From the NCBI GenBank assembly GCA_019055375.1, contig JAHQIW010000807.1, positions 248,001 to 312,000 of the forward strand: DNA of 64,000 bases. Reading direction: 5' to 3'. Every line of letters begins with the position of its first letter. Position 1 is the stretch's first letter. The stretch comes from Parelaphostrongylus tenuis. Lineage: Eukaryota > Nematoda > Chromadorea > Rhabditida > Metastrongylidae. The notes beneath the pieces are model-generated. The model did no database searches, was not told the DNA's origin, and saw only the letters and a program-made list of their open reading frames with translations. This document shows, piece after piece, positions 20,721 through 34,153 of this stretch. Position numbers and translations under genes: made by a program.

Positions 20721-23707
20721 GCCCTTTCATTTTTGCCTCTACATATTCTATTTATCCTCGGAGCCGACAAAAAAGTGTAAGAAGATGAGCGTACATCTCA
20801 AAAACCACTTTGTCTTGATGATGAACTTAGAGGAAAGTAGTGATTATTGTACACGTGAGCTTAGTGTCCCTCTCAAAAAATTAGAGTTATGCTGGTGCAT
20901 AATCTTAGTAGCTTTCGCTCGCATCTCTGCACTCTTGATTTAACACAGAAAATAGTCGATATGAGTATCTGATGTACTTTTCAATAAGTTCTGAAAATTT
21001 GCATTTGCTATGTAAGCTGACTAATGAAAGGAAGCCTTTTTCATAGTCTAATGGCGCGTTTCCGTCAGTGAGAAACAAATGAAAAAACGACCCCTTTCGC
21101 TGGCCAAAAACTTTCCACTGCACATTTAGTAATTTTTCGAAAGTTTGAATTTCTCGCTACTGGGCTATGTGCTCCCTCTAATTATTACTTGACTGTAAGT
21201 CTAGAAAAAATGTGAGCGCGTAGAGGAAATCTTGTCGTATGAAGTCGTGCGATTTACCTGGAGTTTTCATTTGTAGCAAAAAACAATTCGTAATTGAACA
21301 AGAAAAATCGCACTTCACATGTGACTCTCCTAAGCGCCATCGATCGATCTCTCATGCTGGCGCCGACAGCCTTTCCTGTACTCCTCACCACAGCTTGTAC
21401 TAGCCAATAAACACATATCCGCGTATGTGAATCAATCATGCTTTCCCTGACTGCAGCAAACGTTCTTTTCAGAAGCTGTGTACTTGGTTGGAATCGCTAA
21501 ATTTTACCCTGTGGAATGATTAGTAATAGTCCAAATGAAGAGCTCTGCCTTGTGAAAAATATACGCGTGTGGAATATGAATGCTTTTTTTTCATTAAATT
21601 GCTATCAGAAAACTTTTTTTATGAAACGGTTATGGAGCGTAGTAACCAGATATTCAAGCTTTCAAATGTTAACTGATACGCCTATGAAATTTTTGCCCCG
21701 CGAGAGGGATCGTTTTATCATTTGTTCCTTCCCGCTAACAGAGAAGACCGATTAAAGGTGCGATTATAATTATTCTAAGAATCCTTTCGTCACAAAATAG
21801 CTATTTTCTCATGAATGTGCAATGAATTTATGATATTTAGGAAACTTTCAAAGCTTTATCCTGCTGACTTTACTCATTCTTGAATATTGAAAGTGTGCAG
21901 ATCTCAGAAATGCTTGTAATTCGATTTGCTTTCTCATTTACATCGTCCATCTACGGATGTCCTCGAAATTTGGGATAGTTGTGAAAGAGCTCCCACCTTT
22001 TAGAATAGTTGTGATAGAACGTTCCCACGTCGATCAGTATTAGTGAGCTACTCTCGTGCAGCGATGCTCTGCTTGCGTCGTACTTGAAAATGTAAATATA
22101 ATTCGAGGTATTTTCTATAGCATGAGAGACTACAGGTTCCCAATGTTTTCAAAATGTAGTCTCTAATTTCGGATTTGCTAAATAAGAAATCATAAATAAT
22201 ACTTACAAAAGTGCTGGTAAGACTTACACGAATTCAATTGACGCAAAGCATACTACACTTGGGTCATATGAGAGAATTTCGAACTTTCTGGAATTTCGTA
22301 TGAGTACGTGATGATTACCAGGCTCTACATTGACTTCAAGCTCATTGACAAAGCAAGGAAACTGTGGAGGTAGTACAAGGTTCATTTAAAGAATAGGACG
22401 TGACTTTATATTTTATAGCGGTGAAATGCATATGTGACGCATGTCATATATCATTTCTGACATCGTAATTCCTTGACGACCTTATTAATCTTTACAGTGG
22501 CGGAGAGCGGAGAGTTATGGACGGCAAAAGCCGGTCTCCATACGGCAGTTTTCACCGCATTTATAAGTGTACTGGATACTGAAATAAGCACATGAAGCAC
22601 TATTTGAATGTAATACACATGCGACCGGTTTTCAGAAGCTACAGGGGAGCAATAAAATGGTAATACAATAGAGCAATAACATAGCATGACTAACGAGATT
22701 ATGCCGAGAAGGTTATACACTTTTCTTTGATGTGATCTTTTATGGCTAATAATTGAACAAAACTTTAACGGAATAAGATTTTGGGGTCTTTATTTTCTAT
22801 AAAAGCTATTGAGTCATGTTTATTTATGCTTGGTAATTAGTTTTGCCTCAATTTATTACCTAATCATTTCTACTAAGAGAGTGTTGCACAATCTCGAATT
22901 GCATCTAGGTATCAATTATCTTTTGAGCAATCATGGATATTAATTCCTTTTCTATGGAGAGCCTTTACTGAGGTTCTCTACTGGTACCGGTACCACGACG
23001 ACGGCGTGTCACCTCAATAACAGATTCGTTACCCAGCTCGCCTTGACGAAATGCAAAGAACATTTCGGTGGCACTCTACAGTATAAAAACCACAGAAAAT
23101 GGCGACGGTTCTTTTTGAGTCGGCATCTCTGACATAGCGAAGGCCGACATGGTTACAATGTAATAGATTACCTTCGTTGAAACCGCGTTCTTTAAAAACC
23201 AAATGGAAAAATCTACATTTTGTGAAAGAAAAAATAGAAATCAACCCAGCTCTATGCCAGCTTTCGTTCTAATCCTATTGATAATAATAATGATCGAATA
23301 ACAGTAAGTAATACTAATAATAGCAATAAGAATATTGAATTGTAAGATACCGTGCCAATTCCACCAACAGATTCTCTTTTAAACAGTGGAAAATGATTTC
23401 ATAGATGATGATTTATTCTTTTTAATTTTCTTAGAATTCCTAGAGTTGTTATTTGAAAAAGAAATAAGGGCAGGTGCTAATCTGAAATACTGAGATAATC
23501 TCTTACAAAGCACAGCAAAGAAACCTAATTATACTGAGGGAATTGTGATGTAGTAACTAAAGGTGCTATGTTACATGCAATGTCTTTGGTGCGATCTCGA
23601 TATACGAGAAAGCCTTGTAAATTTGATTCCTGTTCCAACTCTTTGTTACCCCGGGAACTGAAAATTGGAGCCAGTTTTGCTCAGATGGTGAAAATACTCG
23701 TGATATA

Positions 23708-24010
23708 GTCTGTAAGAATGATTAGAGCCCTTTCAAGGTAGGTGCATCAATGGCATATGTGCGTATCGGCGGTATCACCCGCTTCATCAGCACCACACGC
23801 CCCACATAAACCTTACTTCATAGTAGTGATGGGGATAGGTTTGGTATAACAGCGAGGTTTCAAAACAGTCGACTGGTAGAACGTCTACATAATCGCTGCC
23901 AGCTGTAATTCATCGACTGATATGGCACTGATGAAGAGAGCGATACCACCGAAACGTGCGTATGCCACTGACGTACCAACCTTGAGAAGGCTCTAAACAT
24001 TCTCACATAC
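23708..24010. mobile_element. MITE-like element with long terminal inverted repeats
   Basis: The left terminus (about 23711-23800) and right terminus (about 23918-24008) are inverted copies. GATTAGAGCCCTTTCAAGG faces CCTTGAGAAGGCTCTAAAC, and GGCATATGTGCGTATCGGCG faces CGAAACGTGCGTATGCC. The ~115-bp middle is unique and non-coding. The size and lack of coding fit a non-autonomous DNA transposon. No target duplication was confirmed. Confidence 0.75.
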
Positions 24011-24867
24011 AACATTGATTCATCATAGATACATTCAAAAATAGTCTATTGGAATGACAACTACTTTATTTCGGCTCGCGACCACATGTTATTCATTGTG
24101 CAGGTCAAATATGCATCCAAATACTTATACTATAGTACCAACAGAGTCGAATGCATGATGCGAATCCCAGATTGATTATCGTCAGATGCCTTTCCCTTTT
24201 ATTTTTGATGACGTATGCCCAAAGGGAAATACCACGTCATTAGGATCTGCTGTGACTGCGCGATTGCAGCGATCATTCATAGGACTCAAAAAACAATTTT
24301 GAAACATATACGAATAGGAATGAATGTTATTCGCAAAGAGAGCAAAAGTCACCATCAAAAAACCACGCAACTTTACAGGAAGAATATTCTCATATGCACA
24401 TAATCAACTACAGAATTTGGCCTTCCTTCTTCGATGCTGCAATTTTCGATTGGTGATAGCGACAAGACAAAAACTTGAAGAGTATTTAGAGTATAAACCC
24501 CAGGATAATTTATCATCTATTTAAATATTTGGTCTTCGAAATAAAAGCATTCTTTGAGCGGTCGGCTTTTGCAACAGATATTCTGACGTTTTCTCGTCCT
24601 CAGAAGTTTCTGTTTCCTTTGCGCCAAATGCAGGCAGGGATCGAAAGCGATAAGTTGTTCTTTTGTAACATTGAAATAACTGGTTCTTGAATCAGCAGCG
24701 AACACAGATAGACGCGATTGACTGCAGTGGCCCAAATTTCCTATTCGTTTTGGAACGGTGTTGAGTGAAAACTTTAGGTGAGAGGTCGAAATTATATGTT
24801 GGCACCCAGGACATAGGTAAGTGCCCTGTCGGCAAGTCTTCAAAAAATTGATGAGTGAAGATTAAAA

Positions 24868-25023
24868 AAGCTGGCACTGACTTGGTTTAGCGGCAGGCCA
24901 TCGCGAGTCACTGCAAAGGCCAGATATGCATTCAATCACATCAGACGAAGTCAAAAATTGAAGACGAATGCATGGCGCATTCCTCACGGGTTGATCAATG
25001 CCGATAGCTTATTACTTTATCCT
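24868..25023 (+). repeat. Family B SINE-like copy, head missing
   Basis: It contains the 3' half of family B: a GCGGCAGGCCATCGCGAGTC block, GATATGCATTCAATCAC, then GACGAATGCATGGCGC and the CCGATAGCTT end. The tRNA-like head is absent, consistent with 5' truncation during reverse transcription. Confidence 0.65.
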
Positions 25024-25339
25024 TTACTTACTTTGATTTTTGAAAGAATTAATATAACTTGAGAGTTTTAATAATTTCAGTACATTGATACTATATAACA
25101 ATTTAGTAAGATTGAATAGGTACAGCACTGACAAATCCAAATCCATTGCGCTCCCCTCAATTTCATCAATATCGCTCGCTCTCTTTAGTTACATCAGTTG
25201 CGTCTCGTTCAATTCTATTAACATACTTTGTAGATTAAGAAGCCTCAAGAAGCCGGTAACATTTCATTTATCATACGAAACCGGTTCGCCTAAGTTTGTT
25301 CCCATTTTGGAACCTTCTCATGCGAATTCCCTGATCGGA

Positions 25340-25450
25340 TGTGTGGATGGCGTCAATTCAGAAGAACTCCGCCCCGAAGCCGCTCCTCCCACCGACAGCA
25401 GCAGTTACTCCGCCTTCGTTCTCGTCGTTCGCAAATTCCAGTACTGTCTG
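25340..25450 (+). other. Candidate exon or GC-rich island, unrecognised
   Basis: A locally GC-rich stretch is open in more than one + frame and is bounded by an AATTCAG-type acceptor and a weak end. One reading is Pro/Ala/Ser-rich (APKPLLPPTAAVTPPS), like a linker. The frame 25085-25564 (159 codons) crosses it without a domain. No neighbouring exon was found to support it. Confidence 0.2.
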
Positions 25451-25691
25451 CCTTCGAGACGCCTTATCAATGTAGTGAAATCAATGTGCGCAGCAATTGC
25501 ACTGTTTCTGTATTCAATTCATTCTATTCTACCTTTTGTAGAAGGTAGGAACGTGCACTTTTAGTGCCTTTTCATCGATTTCTGCTTATAATTTCCAGAG
25601 TTCTTCAATAGATATTTGCTTAAATGTGTGTTGCTTCAAAAGAAAGCCGTTCCAAAAACATATTTATTGCGAGTGTTCTAGAAAACTTTAA

Positions 25692-25790
25692 CCGTCGGCC
25701 GCGATTCGCGGATTCGAACCCGCATTTCACCCTTTCCGGGCGCGTGCTAACAATTGCACTACCGGCGCTTGTGAAGATAATCCGACTACG
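25692..25790 (-). repeat. tRNA-headed repeat, family A
   Basis: On the minus strand: a CGCCGGTAGTGCAATTG box A region, GCGCCCGGAAAGGGTGAAA, then box B GGGTTCGAATCCGCG. The tail was not identified. Confidence 0.6.
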
Positions 25791-27825
25791 CTAAAAATTT
25801 ATCATCGTTGCCTCTCTTAGAGACAAGTGAACCTTACTGTAGTTCTTAAGAAGCATGATTTGGAGTTAGCCAGCCGAGTTGGAACTAGTCAAACCAGTTG
25901 ATTCACATTCACCGAGAATCACTGGTCTGGTATCATATTGTACAAGCGATAGAGAAACGCGCTCACACTCCTGATTCACTAACAGTTGGGAAAGCGCTTT
26001 ATCACTCCATTGCTTGTAGATCATCTCTATGTGGTTTACAGAACGTGCATTATGATGTTCATTACTCTTAGTTTCGGAATCAATAGTGTCTTACTAATTA
26101 TAAATGGTGAAATGTCAATGCAGGCCGCATTCTTTCGTCATACTGGCCAGCATTCCTTTCTGCGCTGACCTTATCAATAATAGACGAATTCGTATCCGGC
26201 GCCTTCTTTCATCCCAGGGGTGTTTTTAACTCGCATGAGCGAAATGACCATATGAGACTAGTCTTTCGCAAATATCTCATGGATATGTTCTAATAGTCTC
26301 CTATCTCTCTAGTGCAATTCAAGAATTAAGATAAAATGTTTTCACCGTAAAGTCTAGTGCAGTCATCTCTATTACGATATGCTGGTACTGAAGTCATTGA
26401 AGCTTGCTAATAAGAAAGTGCTTTGTGACATCAAATGAAAAGCCATCATCAAGGAAATTTCAATTCAAATTCAGTGAAGCACAGATGTTTTCACTGCAAA
26501 AAGCTTTTGAAGTCAAAGCTGAACATTGAATTCTACTCAATGACAGAATGCGTTAATGGCCAATCTATACTTTTTTTTTGTTTCAGTTCTCTTTTTGTTC
26601 TCGCTATTATTAGAAACCTTGGACAAGAAGCGATTTATAAATCAGTAAATTTAGCTGTATCAAAATTGTTAGCCAATCCTCATAATTTTGATCATTTTCT
26701 TTTCTATGGACTTATTTCATGGGTATTTTACAAGGAAACATTTTCCTAAAAGAAGAGAGAGTTGAATTAGAAGGAGAAGCAGGAAGCTTTTCAAGCAACT
26801 TTAATTGCCAATGAAAAGCTGCTATAATACTCTGACAGCTGCGAGATGTATTTGGATATGCATGGAATTTGGCTCCGTTTTGTTTGTAGTGGTTTTAAGG
26901 TATTCCAACTATTTCACTTGAGAGGTAAGATATGAAGGATTTCACCATTAACATCGCCGATATTGTTCATTAGTCTTAGCGAATTTTTTTTCTCGCAGGG
27001 CAGAACCACTGTTTCGGAAGGAACAGAAATATATTTAGAGATTTGTTCATTGGCCAATATGAATATATCCATGTGATTAGAAAACATCTGCGGCGCGATT
27101 TATCTCGGAGATTCTCATCCTTAGCTTCCATTTCTTCAGTTGACTCGCCATGAAAATATTGGGTTATTTATTCCCCAGTGAGTAAACGATAGCTCGGAAT
27201 CCAATTTCCTCCTTGTTATCGATTTATTATGTAAGCTAACTCTCCAAGATTTCTAGATATGTCATTGAGCGTCAAGCCAAAGCTTCTGATATTTTTTCTA
27301 TTAGTTTCATGAATCATTCTCATTTATCTTTCAAACGTAATTTCCTATGCAGTTCTCAATGAAGCGTTAGCCCTTTTTACAATGAATGCGGATGAATTTC
27401 ATCTCTCGAAAGATGTGCAATAGCGATATGGGTACACTTTTGTCATTCTTAAATATGAAACCAGCTAAATGATGGGAAAAGACTTCAGCAAGTTCGAAAG
27501 TTAGGGACGAGATGAGCCTAATGTCAATGCATGTACGAAGTTTTGAATAAAAAAAATTTGGTACTTTTGCCTTTCGACCACTATGTAATCACATTTGCAA
27601 CAGTACTTCACTGCATTTGCATAATTCACATCGGAGCTAAAATTGCATACTAATTTTGAAGGAAACTTACGGAGTTGTTTCATTGCATTGTCGAAAGGGA
27701 AGAGTCAATATAAACCTATGAAGTCAGCGAGAACTCTTTTTGTTCAGCCGTTTTTTTTTCTGCGGGTGTTATGTGTTATAAATATTTTCAGTGATATCGA
27801 GAGATGCTCAGAACTTTGACGTCAG

Positions 27826-27925
27826 ACTGTAATCAAGCTCGCATTTCACCCTTCCGGGCGCTTGCTAACCAATTGCACTACCACCGACACCTGTCTTGCC
27901 ACCAATCTTTCTACGCTGAATTGTG
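27826..27925 (-). repeat. tRNA-headed repeat, family A
   Basis: On the minus strand it shows GGTAGTGCAATTGGTTAGC then GCGCCCGGAAGGGTGAAATG, as in the copy at 25.7 kb, with box B degraded. The leader GGTGGCAAGACAGG matches the GTGGTAACAAAAC leader of other family A copies. Confidence 0.55.
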
Positions 27926-30900
27926 AAGCCATTATGACAGCGGATAAGGTAGCGATAGGTTGCCATTCATCAACACCTTCATTCTTTTGGGGGTGGCAAA
28001 TTGGTTCCGTACCTTCACAAGAGTTGCGTCCGCTCCACGACGACTGATGACTATCTGTAATGCGCAAATGGGTACATTACAGTGTAGCTATTATGAGATC
28101 CAGAGTGAAGAGACTCCATCAGCATTGAAGGACCTTCATGAAGAAGATTAAAGTTCCTCAGTCAGCATTCGACCTCATACGAGAATACAAAGACATTTTT
28201 ATGAGTGTGAGGAAATGAATCAAATAAAGGAAGTGCAGGAATTTATCCATTATTTCGCGTCAGATCATGTAAAGTAAAAAATCAATAGCCAAGTTTGATA
28301 CGACTACTTCGTCTAGTGCTTATTTTCGTCGTCCATTATTGTTCTGATAGAAAAAAACTGACTTTTCCGTGAAAAGAAATTAGTGGACAACTCATGCATT
28401 ACTGTGCTTGGATTCTTAGGCTGGAAGACAAGTTCATTTGCAAAAAAAAAATTAAATCACGGCTAATGTCCGAGCCTTGCCTGAGGAGGAGTTCATCATG
28501 TGATGTGCAAAGTGAATCCACGAGATAAACACTATGAAATTAGGCGCCCAACTAGAAACGTCTACAGCTAACGGACGAATTTCGCATCTTCAGAGAGAAC
28601 GTGCAAATCCTCTATCATCGCTTAGTTGTCAGCCACAAATTTGACCATATTAAATCTTTTTTAGGGAATTTGTATCGTTTATCGAATATTCCGCTCGTAA
28701 TGATATCGTAATAGAGTTTATAAGGTGGAAAACAAATGTATCTGTCTGAGTGGCTTTAATTTTGTCGTAATGCTAACGTCAATAACAAATTACGACTGAC
28801 GTCGTTAATTGAAACGTTTTGGAAAAATAGTTATTTCAAAGAGAAATTAGTTTTGATCGTCGGCTTCAGATGCGAAACAGTTTAACGTCTTTTAGTTGCC
28901 CAATCCGCAAAACGCAATCCAGTCCGAATATCATCAATCCTGTCTGGGACAGTTTTGTTACAGTATGAGTAAAATTGCTTAATCGTTTTTTTTTTTGAGC
29001 AGCTAACACATTCTTTCACATCGTCATTGTGATCTTTTAAACCAACATTCAACCTCGATATATTGCAGGGCACTTAATCTGCGTTACCCGGAATATGTTG
29101 TACTTCGTTCTCTTCCTTTTTTTTTATTTCCTTTATTTCCTTTTATTTCTTTCCTCTACTTTCAATAGCACTGTAAAAGAGATGTTTATATTATTTTCGT
29201 CTGATCAGAAAACTTTCTAAGAACTTTTTGCGGTTCAACGTCTGATTCCTTTCTCCCATTTCTTTTCCTCTACTTTTTCCCATTTTTTTTTCTTTCCCAA
29301 TCTATTGCTGTTTCCTTCTGTTCTTCAATCGAATCACACTTTGGCTAAGCTACGTAATTACTCTCCAGCTCAGTGAAATTCAGTTGCTTTTGTTCTGTTA
29401 CATTTCTTCACGTCTTTTTTACTAGATGGATTGAATAGCAATGATAAGTAATTTTTTGATCATTTCACAGGTAATGGTTGACAAACCTGCTGCTGCATTA
29501 GGCACTTCATTGGTAAAATTACCCTTACATCCGGATAGAACCTCGTCGTGGCATCCTCGATGATGTTATTGAGCCCCAAAGTACGATGCATAGCAACAGT
29601 TCACCACGCAATGGGATCTGTGTAGAAGGTATACGGCATCTCCATCTAGAACCAAGCTGTGAACCCTATTACGGCATATAAGCCAAAGCTACTCCGAAGG
29701 CAGTCGAGCTGCCAGTGTGTCCGCTGTTACCAAAAGCAATAAAGAAGAGCATCGTGCTAAAAGTGCGTTGCTCATTGTGTCCCTCGGGAGAAAAGAGCTC
29801 ACTGGGCAGTTCCGCTACCCGACGGAAATCAATGCGGCTAACTGATTCCCAGTAAAGTGACTCAGTAGTTAATGGAACAGGTGATAGAAGTGATATACGA
29901 GGTCACAAAGATCACTCGCTTACATTTAACAATACTATATTGCTATGTTGTTTTGTACATCCAATGCAAAATGCTGAAAAATATTGTTGAGAGCGTTTGA
30001 TGTCCTGTCTATAAATAGGTTCATAAATCTGGTGCTGTAATTTCACGCCCTGCAATTAAATGGCAGAACCAAATCAGGAAAGGGCTTTTGTCCTTTTAAT
30101 GGGCTTTGTAAAGGTTCGATGTCACACTAGATATAAAGGGAGCCGCATCTGGACACTTTCAAATTTTTTCTTCCATGACTAAATGTCACATATTCACTAT
30201 TAAAAGCATTTTTTTGTTAACCGACTCTTCTGTCAACTTAAACCGAAGATTTATCTTACTTCATTTTTTTATTAACACTAATGAAAAACTTCAATGAGAG
30301 CTTTTGCAGCGTTTCAAGACATTCTAAGCTGATCGAAGATAGCTTGATGTTACGGAATTTTTCTGATCAGTGCATTGAACTTGATATGCTTGCTATAATA
30401 GTTTGACCTCAAGCCATCCAAAAATGGGTCTAAAGCATCCAAGAATATCGTCTAAAGTAGTGCTCTCCAAGGCATACATTTTTGCTAGTTTCAATGAGTA
30501 AAATGCTGCAATATGTTAGAAGCGTTTTTATGAATAACAAGTTCTACACCTTGCATATCTCGAACGTTTCAATCACATTAGAAGGTATACCTAAGCTCTC
30601 TAGGGATGAGGAGAAGGAACCAGTGAACGCGAGAACGTCGGAATTTATTTGAAGCAGTTTTGAAGCTCACATAGTGGCATTATTAGTTTAGCATTCAGCT
30701 CGGAGGAGTCAATATGCATTCTTTATGATACCCAAATCTCACCCAGGGCACGCGTTGTTGAGACAAGAGGGTAAAGCGTTCGACGTTCATCAGTCCCTGA
30801 GGAATGTACCCCTCGGAGCTCCATTCGTAGAATTCTCGAGGTGACGGATTGCACAAATGATCTATACAAAACTTTCAAGAGCTTAATGGTATGTCAGTTA

Positions 30901-32704
30901 GTTTTGACCTCCTTGACGAAACTCGCACTAATTTCTTAACTCCCGATAGCTTGGATAACTGTGGTTGGCGATTTTGTGACAAAAATTCATTGAAGAAGGC
31001 CAGAAAAATGAAATTCATCTTTCTATAGTGGACATGCGGCCATAAATAATAGAGTATTGCTCTTAATAATTTGTGCTGAGCTTTCAGAAGGACATCAGTT
31101 TAATGAGTAGTGTGACCTGCGTCACTTTATTTATGTTCATTCTTTTTCACCCATCAGGCAGCGCAGTTAGCCATTTCCTTTTTTTTTCAAAATCAATACC
31201 TCTTTCTTGCTTTCCTCTCACTGAATAACCATTGTTCTTACAATTAACAATGTTATAGACTTTTAGTTCAATCAAAAATATCTAGAGCTTGTGATTTATG
31301 AAATCAAGAAATTCTTTAGAAATTATGGGTTGGAGGTGACATTGCACGTTTTTCTACGTACATGGTTGTTTTCCATTTTGAGATCTTCTCAAGCTGCTAT
31401 TGAATATTGCCATGAACGAACAATGAATTCTATGAAAAATGATTATTTTCAGATAACGATTCAATGAAAAGGCATTTAGATGCCCAGGCCAATAGGGCCT
31501 TGAAAATCAAGTTGAGGAGGGTTAGGTAGCCAAAAAGAAATAAATTAGCTATTAACGTATTCTGTGATATCTCAGAAAGAAATCACTCTTTTGGTTTTGC
31601 TTGTTTTACGGACTCTAGTCGCCTCCTGTATGACCTTCTCATTGGGCCACCGCATTATAGTCATCCGGATGATTTCTGGTAGGATTAGTGCACTACGAGA
31701 GCGCAACGTCTATAAGCAATTGAGCGTGAAATGCATGAATGGACAGCATTCGATAGCGTTCGGCTTGCCTAAAAGGTCCTCGAAAATGACCACGATCCAG
31801 CACAAAGAATCTGAACTACATTATCACTCTAGTAGAATGACTCGGAAAACAAAGTCGTAACATTGTTTTTTATCAAGCTGACTAACGGCTCTAAGGTTTT
31901 GATCATTCTGATCACATTGAAGCTCAGTCGAACAGCTGTAATTTTCATTTGTTCCTGTATCGTACTACATTGCTCGGTGGGCCCACTCTACATGTTTGAA
32001 AGATACGAAGACCACCCCATGGGGTGATGCCTTTTTTACCGTTTCTATGGTAAGGTAGCAGGGAGCAGTTGACTGTGCTTTTTTTACAGGCTTACTTAAC
32101 TTAAGCTGAGCTTTCGAAATAGAATAACAACTTCGTTAATTTAAATGGCTTCAACACAATATTAGCTATCACAATTCCCTGAGAGAATTTATAGGTTCTT
32201 GTGAAGAATTGCAAGCCAATGAGGTACACATGAGGCGTAAAGCATTCACACTTGATTAATATCTTAGGCAAGTGACATCCATTCGTCTCCATTAAACGCT
32301 GTAGAGGTGAAGCAAATGAATGTATTTTTGACGAGGGCAGCATGCCTAAAGGGCCCACCAACAAATTAAGTAAGTTTTCTTACCCTTTTAGGCAAGACCC
32401 AGTGGTTTTGCAAAAGAGGAGACGGCGTTAAACCAAGGACCACGTTAACTATGTAGGACACCTGTTACACATGAGCTCCAAACTTTCTTGAATTATATAT
32501 ACGTATATAATATTCACGACGAAATAAATTCCTTGGAAAGCTCACATTGACCTGAAAATAGTTCCTCCTCCATATTTACGTCAAGGAAAAGTATAATGGT
32601 TACTTTCAAAACAAATTTGACTTTGATCTCTGTGTAATTCGTTTTCGACATCTGGGCGCGATGTTAAATATAGCCACAAGACTGCCGAGATAAGCGAAAA
32701 TCGT

Positions 32705-32800
32705 ACAGCCAGCTGTGGCTTCGAACCTGCGATTGCCCTTTCTGAGATGGGTCACCAGTTTTTCCACTGCACCATTGACCCAGTCGCTCTGTCTTTCTTC
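32705..32800 (-). repeat. tRNA-like repeat head
   Basis: The minus strand shows GGGTCAATGGTGCAGTGGAA as a box A region and a box B-like GGTTCGAAGCCAC, about 55 bp apart. It is related in layout to families A and B, but its tail was not matched. Confidence 0.4.
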
Positions 32801-33862
32801 AGCAGTGTTTCAAATCAAAATGTAGCTGTCAGCAATCACCCGTCAAGAGGTTAATTTGAAAAGCAGAATCAACATAAATCTCAGCTACACCGAAGCATTA
32901 GTTTGGGTCACAATTGCAACCTTTTGTTGTGTCTTATTTATGTGCATGATAAGGTACGAAGTGATTAGAAGCTTCAAAAATAGTTGGAAATTTGCCAAGA
33001 ATGATATCTTATACTAGTCCACAACGTTTCCGGCCAATTATCCGCTTCAGTCCAAAGATTTTTTGTTATTAGGGATGGATGGATACTTTCATCTGATCAT
33101 TATGATGTGTTGGATTTCGCACTTTTCTAAGTTTCTGATAGTACAAAAATTAATCAGGTGCAGGTTCCCCAGATTTGGTTAAGGTTTAGATTGTGTGGGT
33201 TTACTTACACAGCATTTCGAATTCATCGAGCGATGTATCTAGTTTCAAATCATGTCCTAAACTAGCCGGCTAGTTCCCCACTAGATTGTTGTCCATCTGC
33301 TTACCCGATCTCTGCTCTTTATCGACATGGGTGATAGTTTCGGGTCCCGCAAAATCTATGGTGACAAGGGTTTGATCCCCAAATTCAAAGCTGTCAGTGC
33401 AATGGTCATTCATCCATTCACGAAACTATGCTCATATCACGATCACAAAGAAAAACTAATATACGAGTAATTGAAAACATCAATTAGGCCTTGAATTTGG
33501 GCTTATCCTTACGGAGATTCACTTGTTATTCACTGCATCGACGCCGTCGCTCAACTGTTCTCTCAGCTATGCTTTCACCTTATCCGTGCTATCAGCAGTC
33601 ACTAATCAGCATGCCTCGGAGCACAAGAATAGGCAGCAAACAAAAGAACATTGCATTTCGACTTCAGCTTCAGCTAGACTCGGCTCAACGCCGATTGTTT
33701 TATACTGTACGATGTTTTAAACAGAGGATATGCAGTGAGTAAACGCTGAACATAATGTTCATAGTGTTGTGAGCAGTTACGGATACCTTAAGTTGATTTC
33801 TGCGCTTTATACTTATTCGCACTCCTCCATCTATCATCAACAACCGTCTTTTAACACAAGAA

Positions 33863-34153
33863 CACTCCCGGATGAGAGGATCTCACTTGAACGGTGCTCC
33901 TCGAAGGAGGATCCAATTTGAACGAAACGAAGGCGAAGACCACAACGAAACGAACGACTGTGGAGCATCGGCTCCGATAAGTCGGCTATGGAGAAGGCGA
34001 AAGGCGGCAAAACGTCAGCCAAATATAGAAATTTCATGCTTTCGCCCAATAAACAAAGAATCTGTGATGCCCAAATTAAAGGAAAGTGGGCTTTCATATC
34101 CTGGTAGTCTTGATAGTACAATTAGAATGATTCGTTCAAGAATAAATAGATGA
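33863..34153 (+). other. Candidate terminal exon, unrecognised protein
   Basis: A basic, hydrophilic reading starts near 33863 after ACACAAG. It includes RRRIQFERNEGEDHNETND and SRLWRRRKAAKRQPN and ends in TGA at 34151-34153, overlapping an AATAAA. It could be a cytoplasmic-tail exon of an unrecognised gene. No preceding exon was found, and the opposite strand is also open. Confidence 0.2.

Larger units (their letters stand above)
18788..23700. other. Intergenic stretch, repeats only
   Basis: No exon with credible splice sites and recognisable homology was found here. It contains the family D copy, a weak family B relic (19870-20140), family G and E fragments (20225-20720), and AT-rich unique sequence. 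Short open frames on both strands show no domains. Confidence 0.5.

Noticed and set aside
25085..25564. 159-codon frame, the longest outside the RTE copies
   Set aside because: No domain is recognised, other frames are also open over its GC-rich middle, and no partner exons were found.
29100..29330. T/C-rich tracts
   Set aside because: These are low-complexity sequence with no regular repeat unit or regulatory signature.
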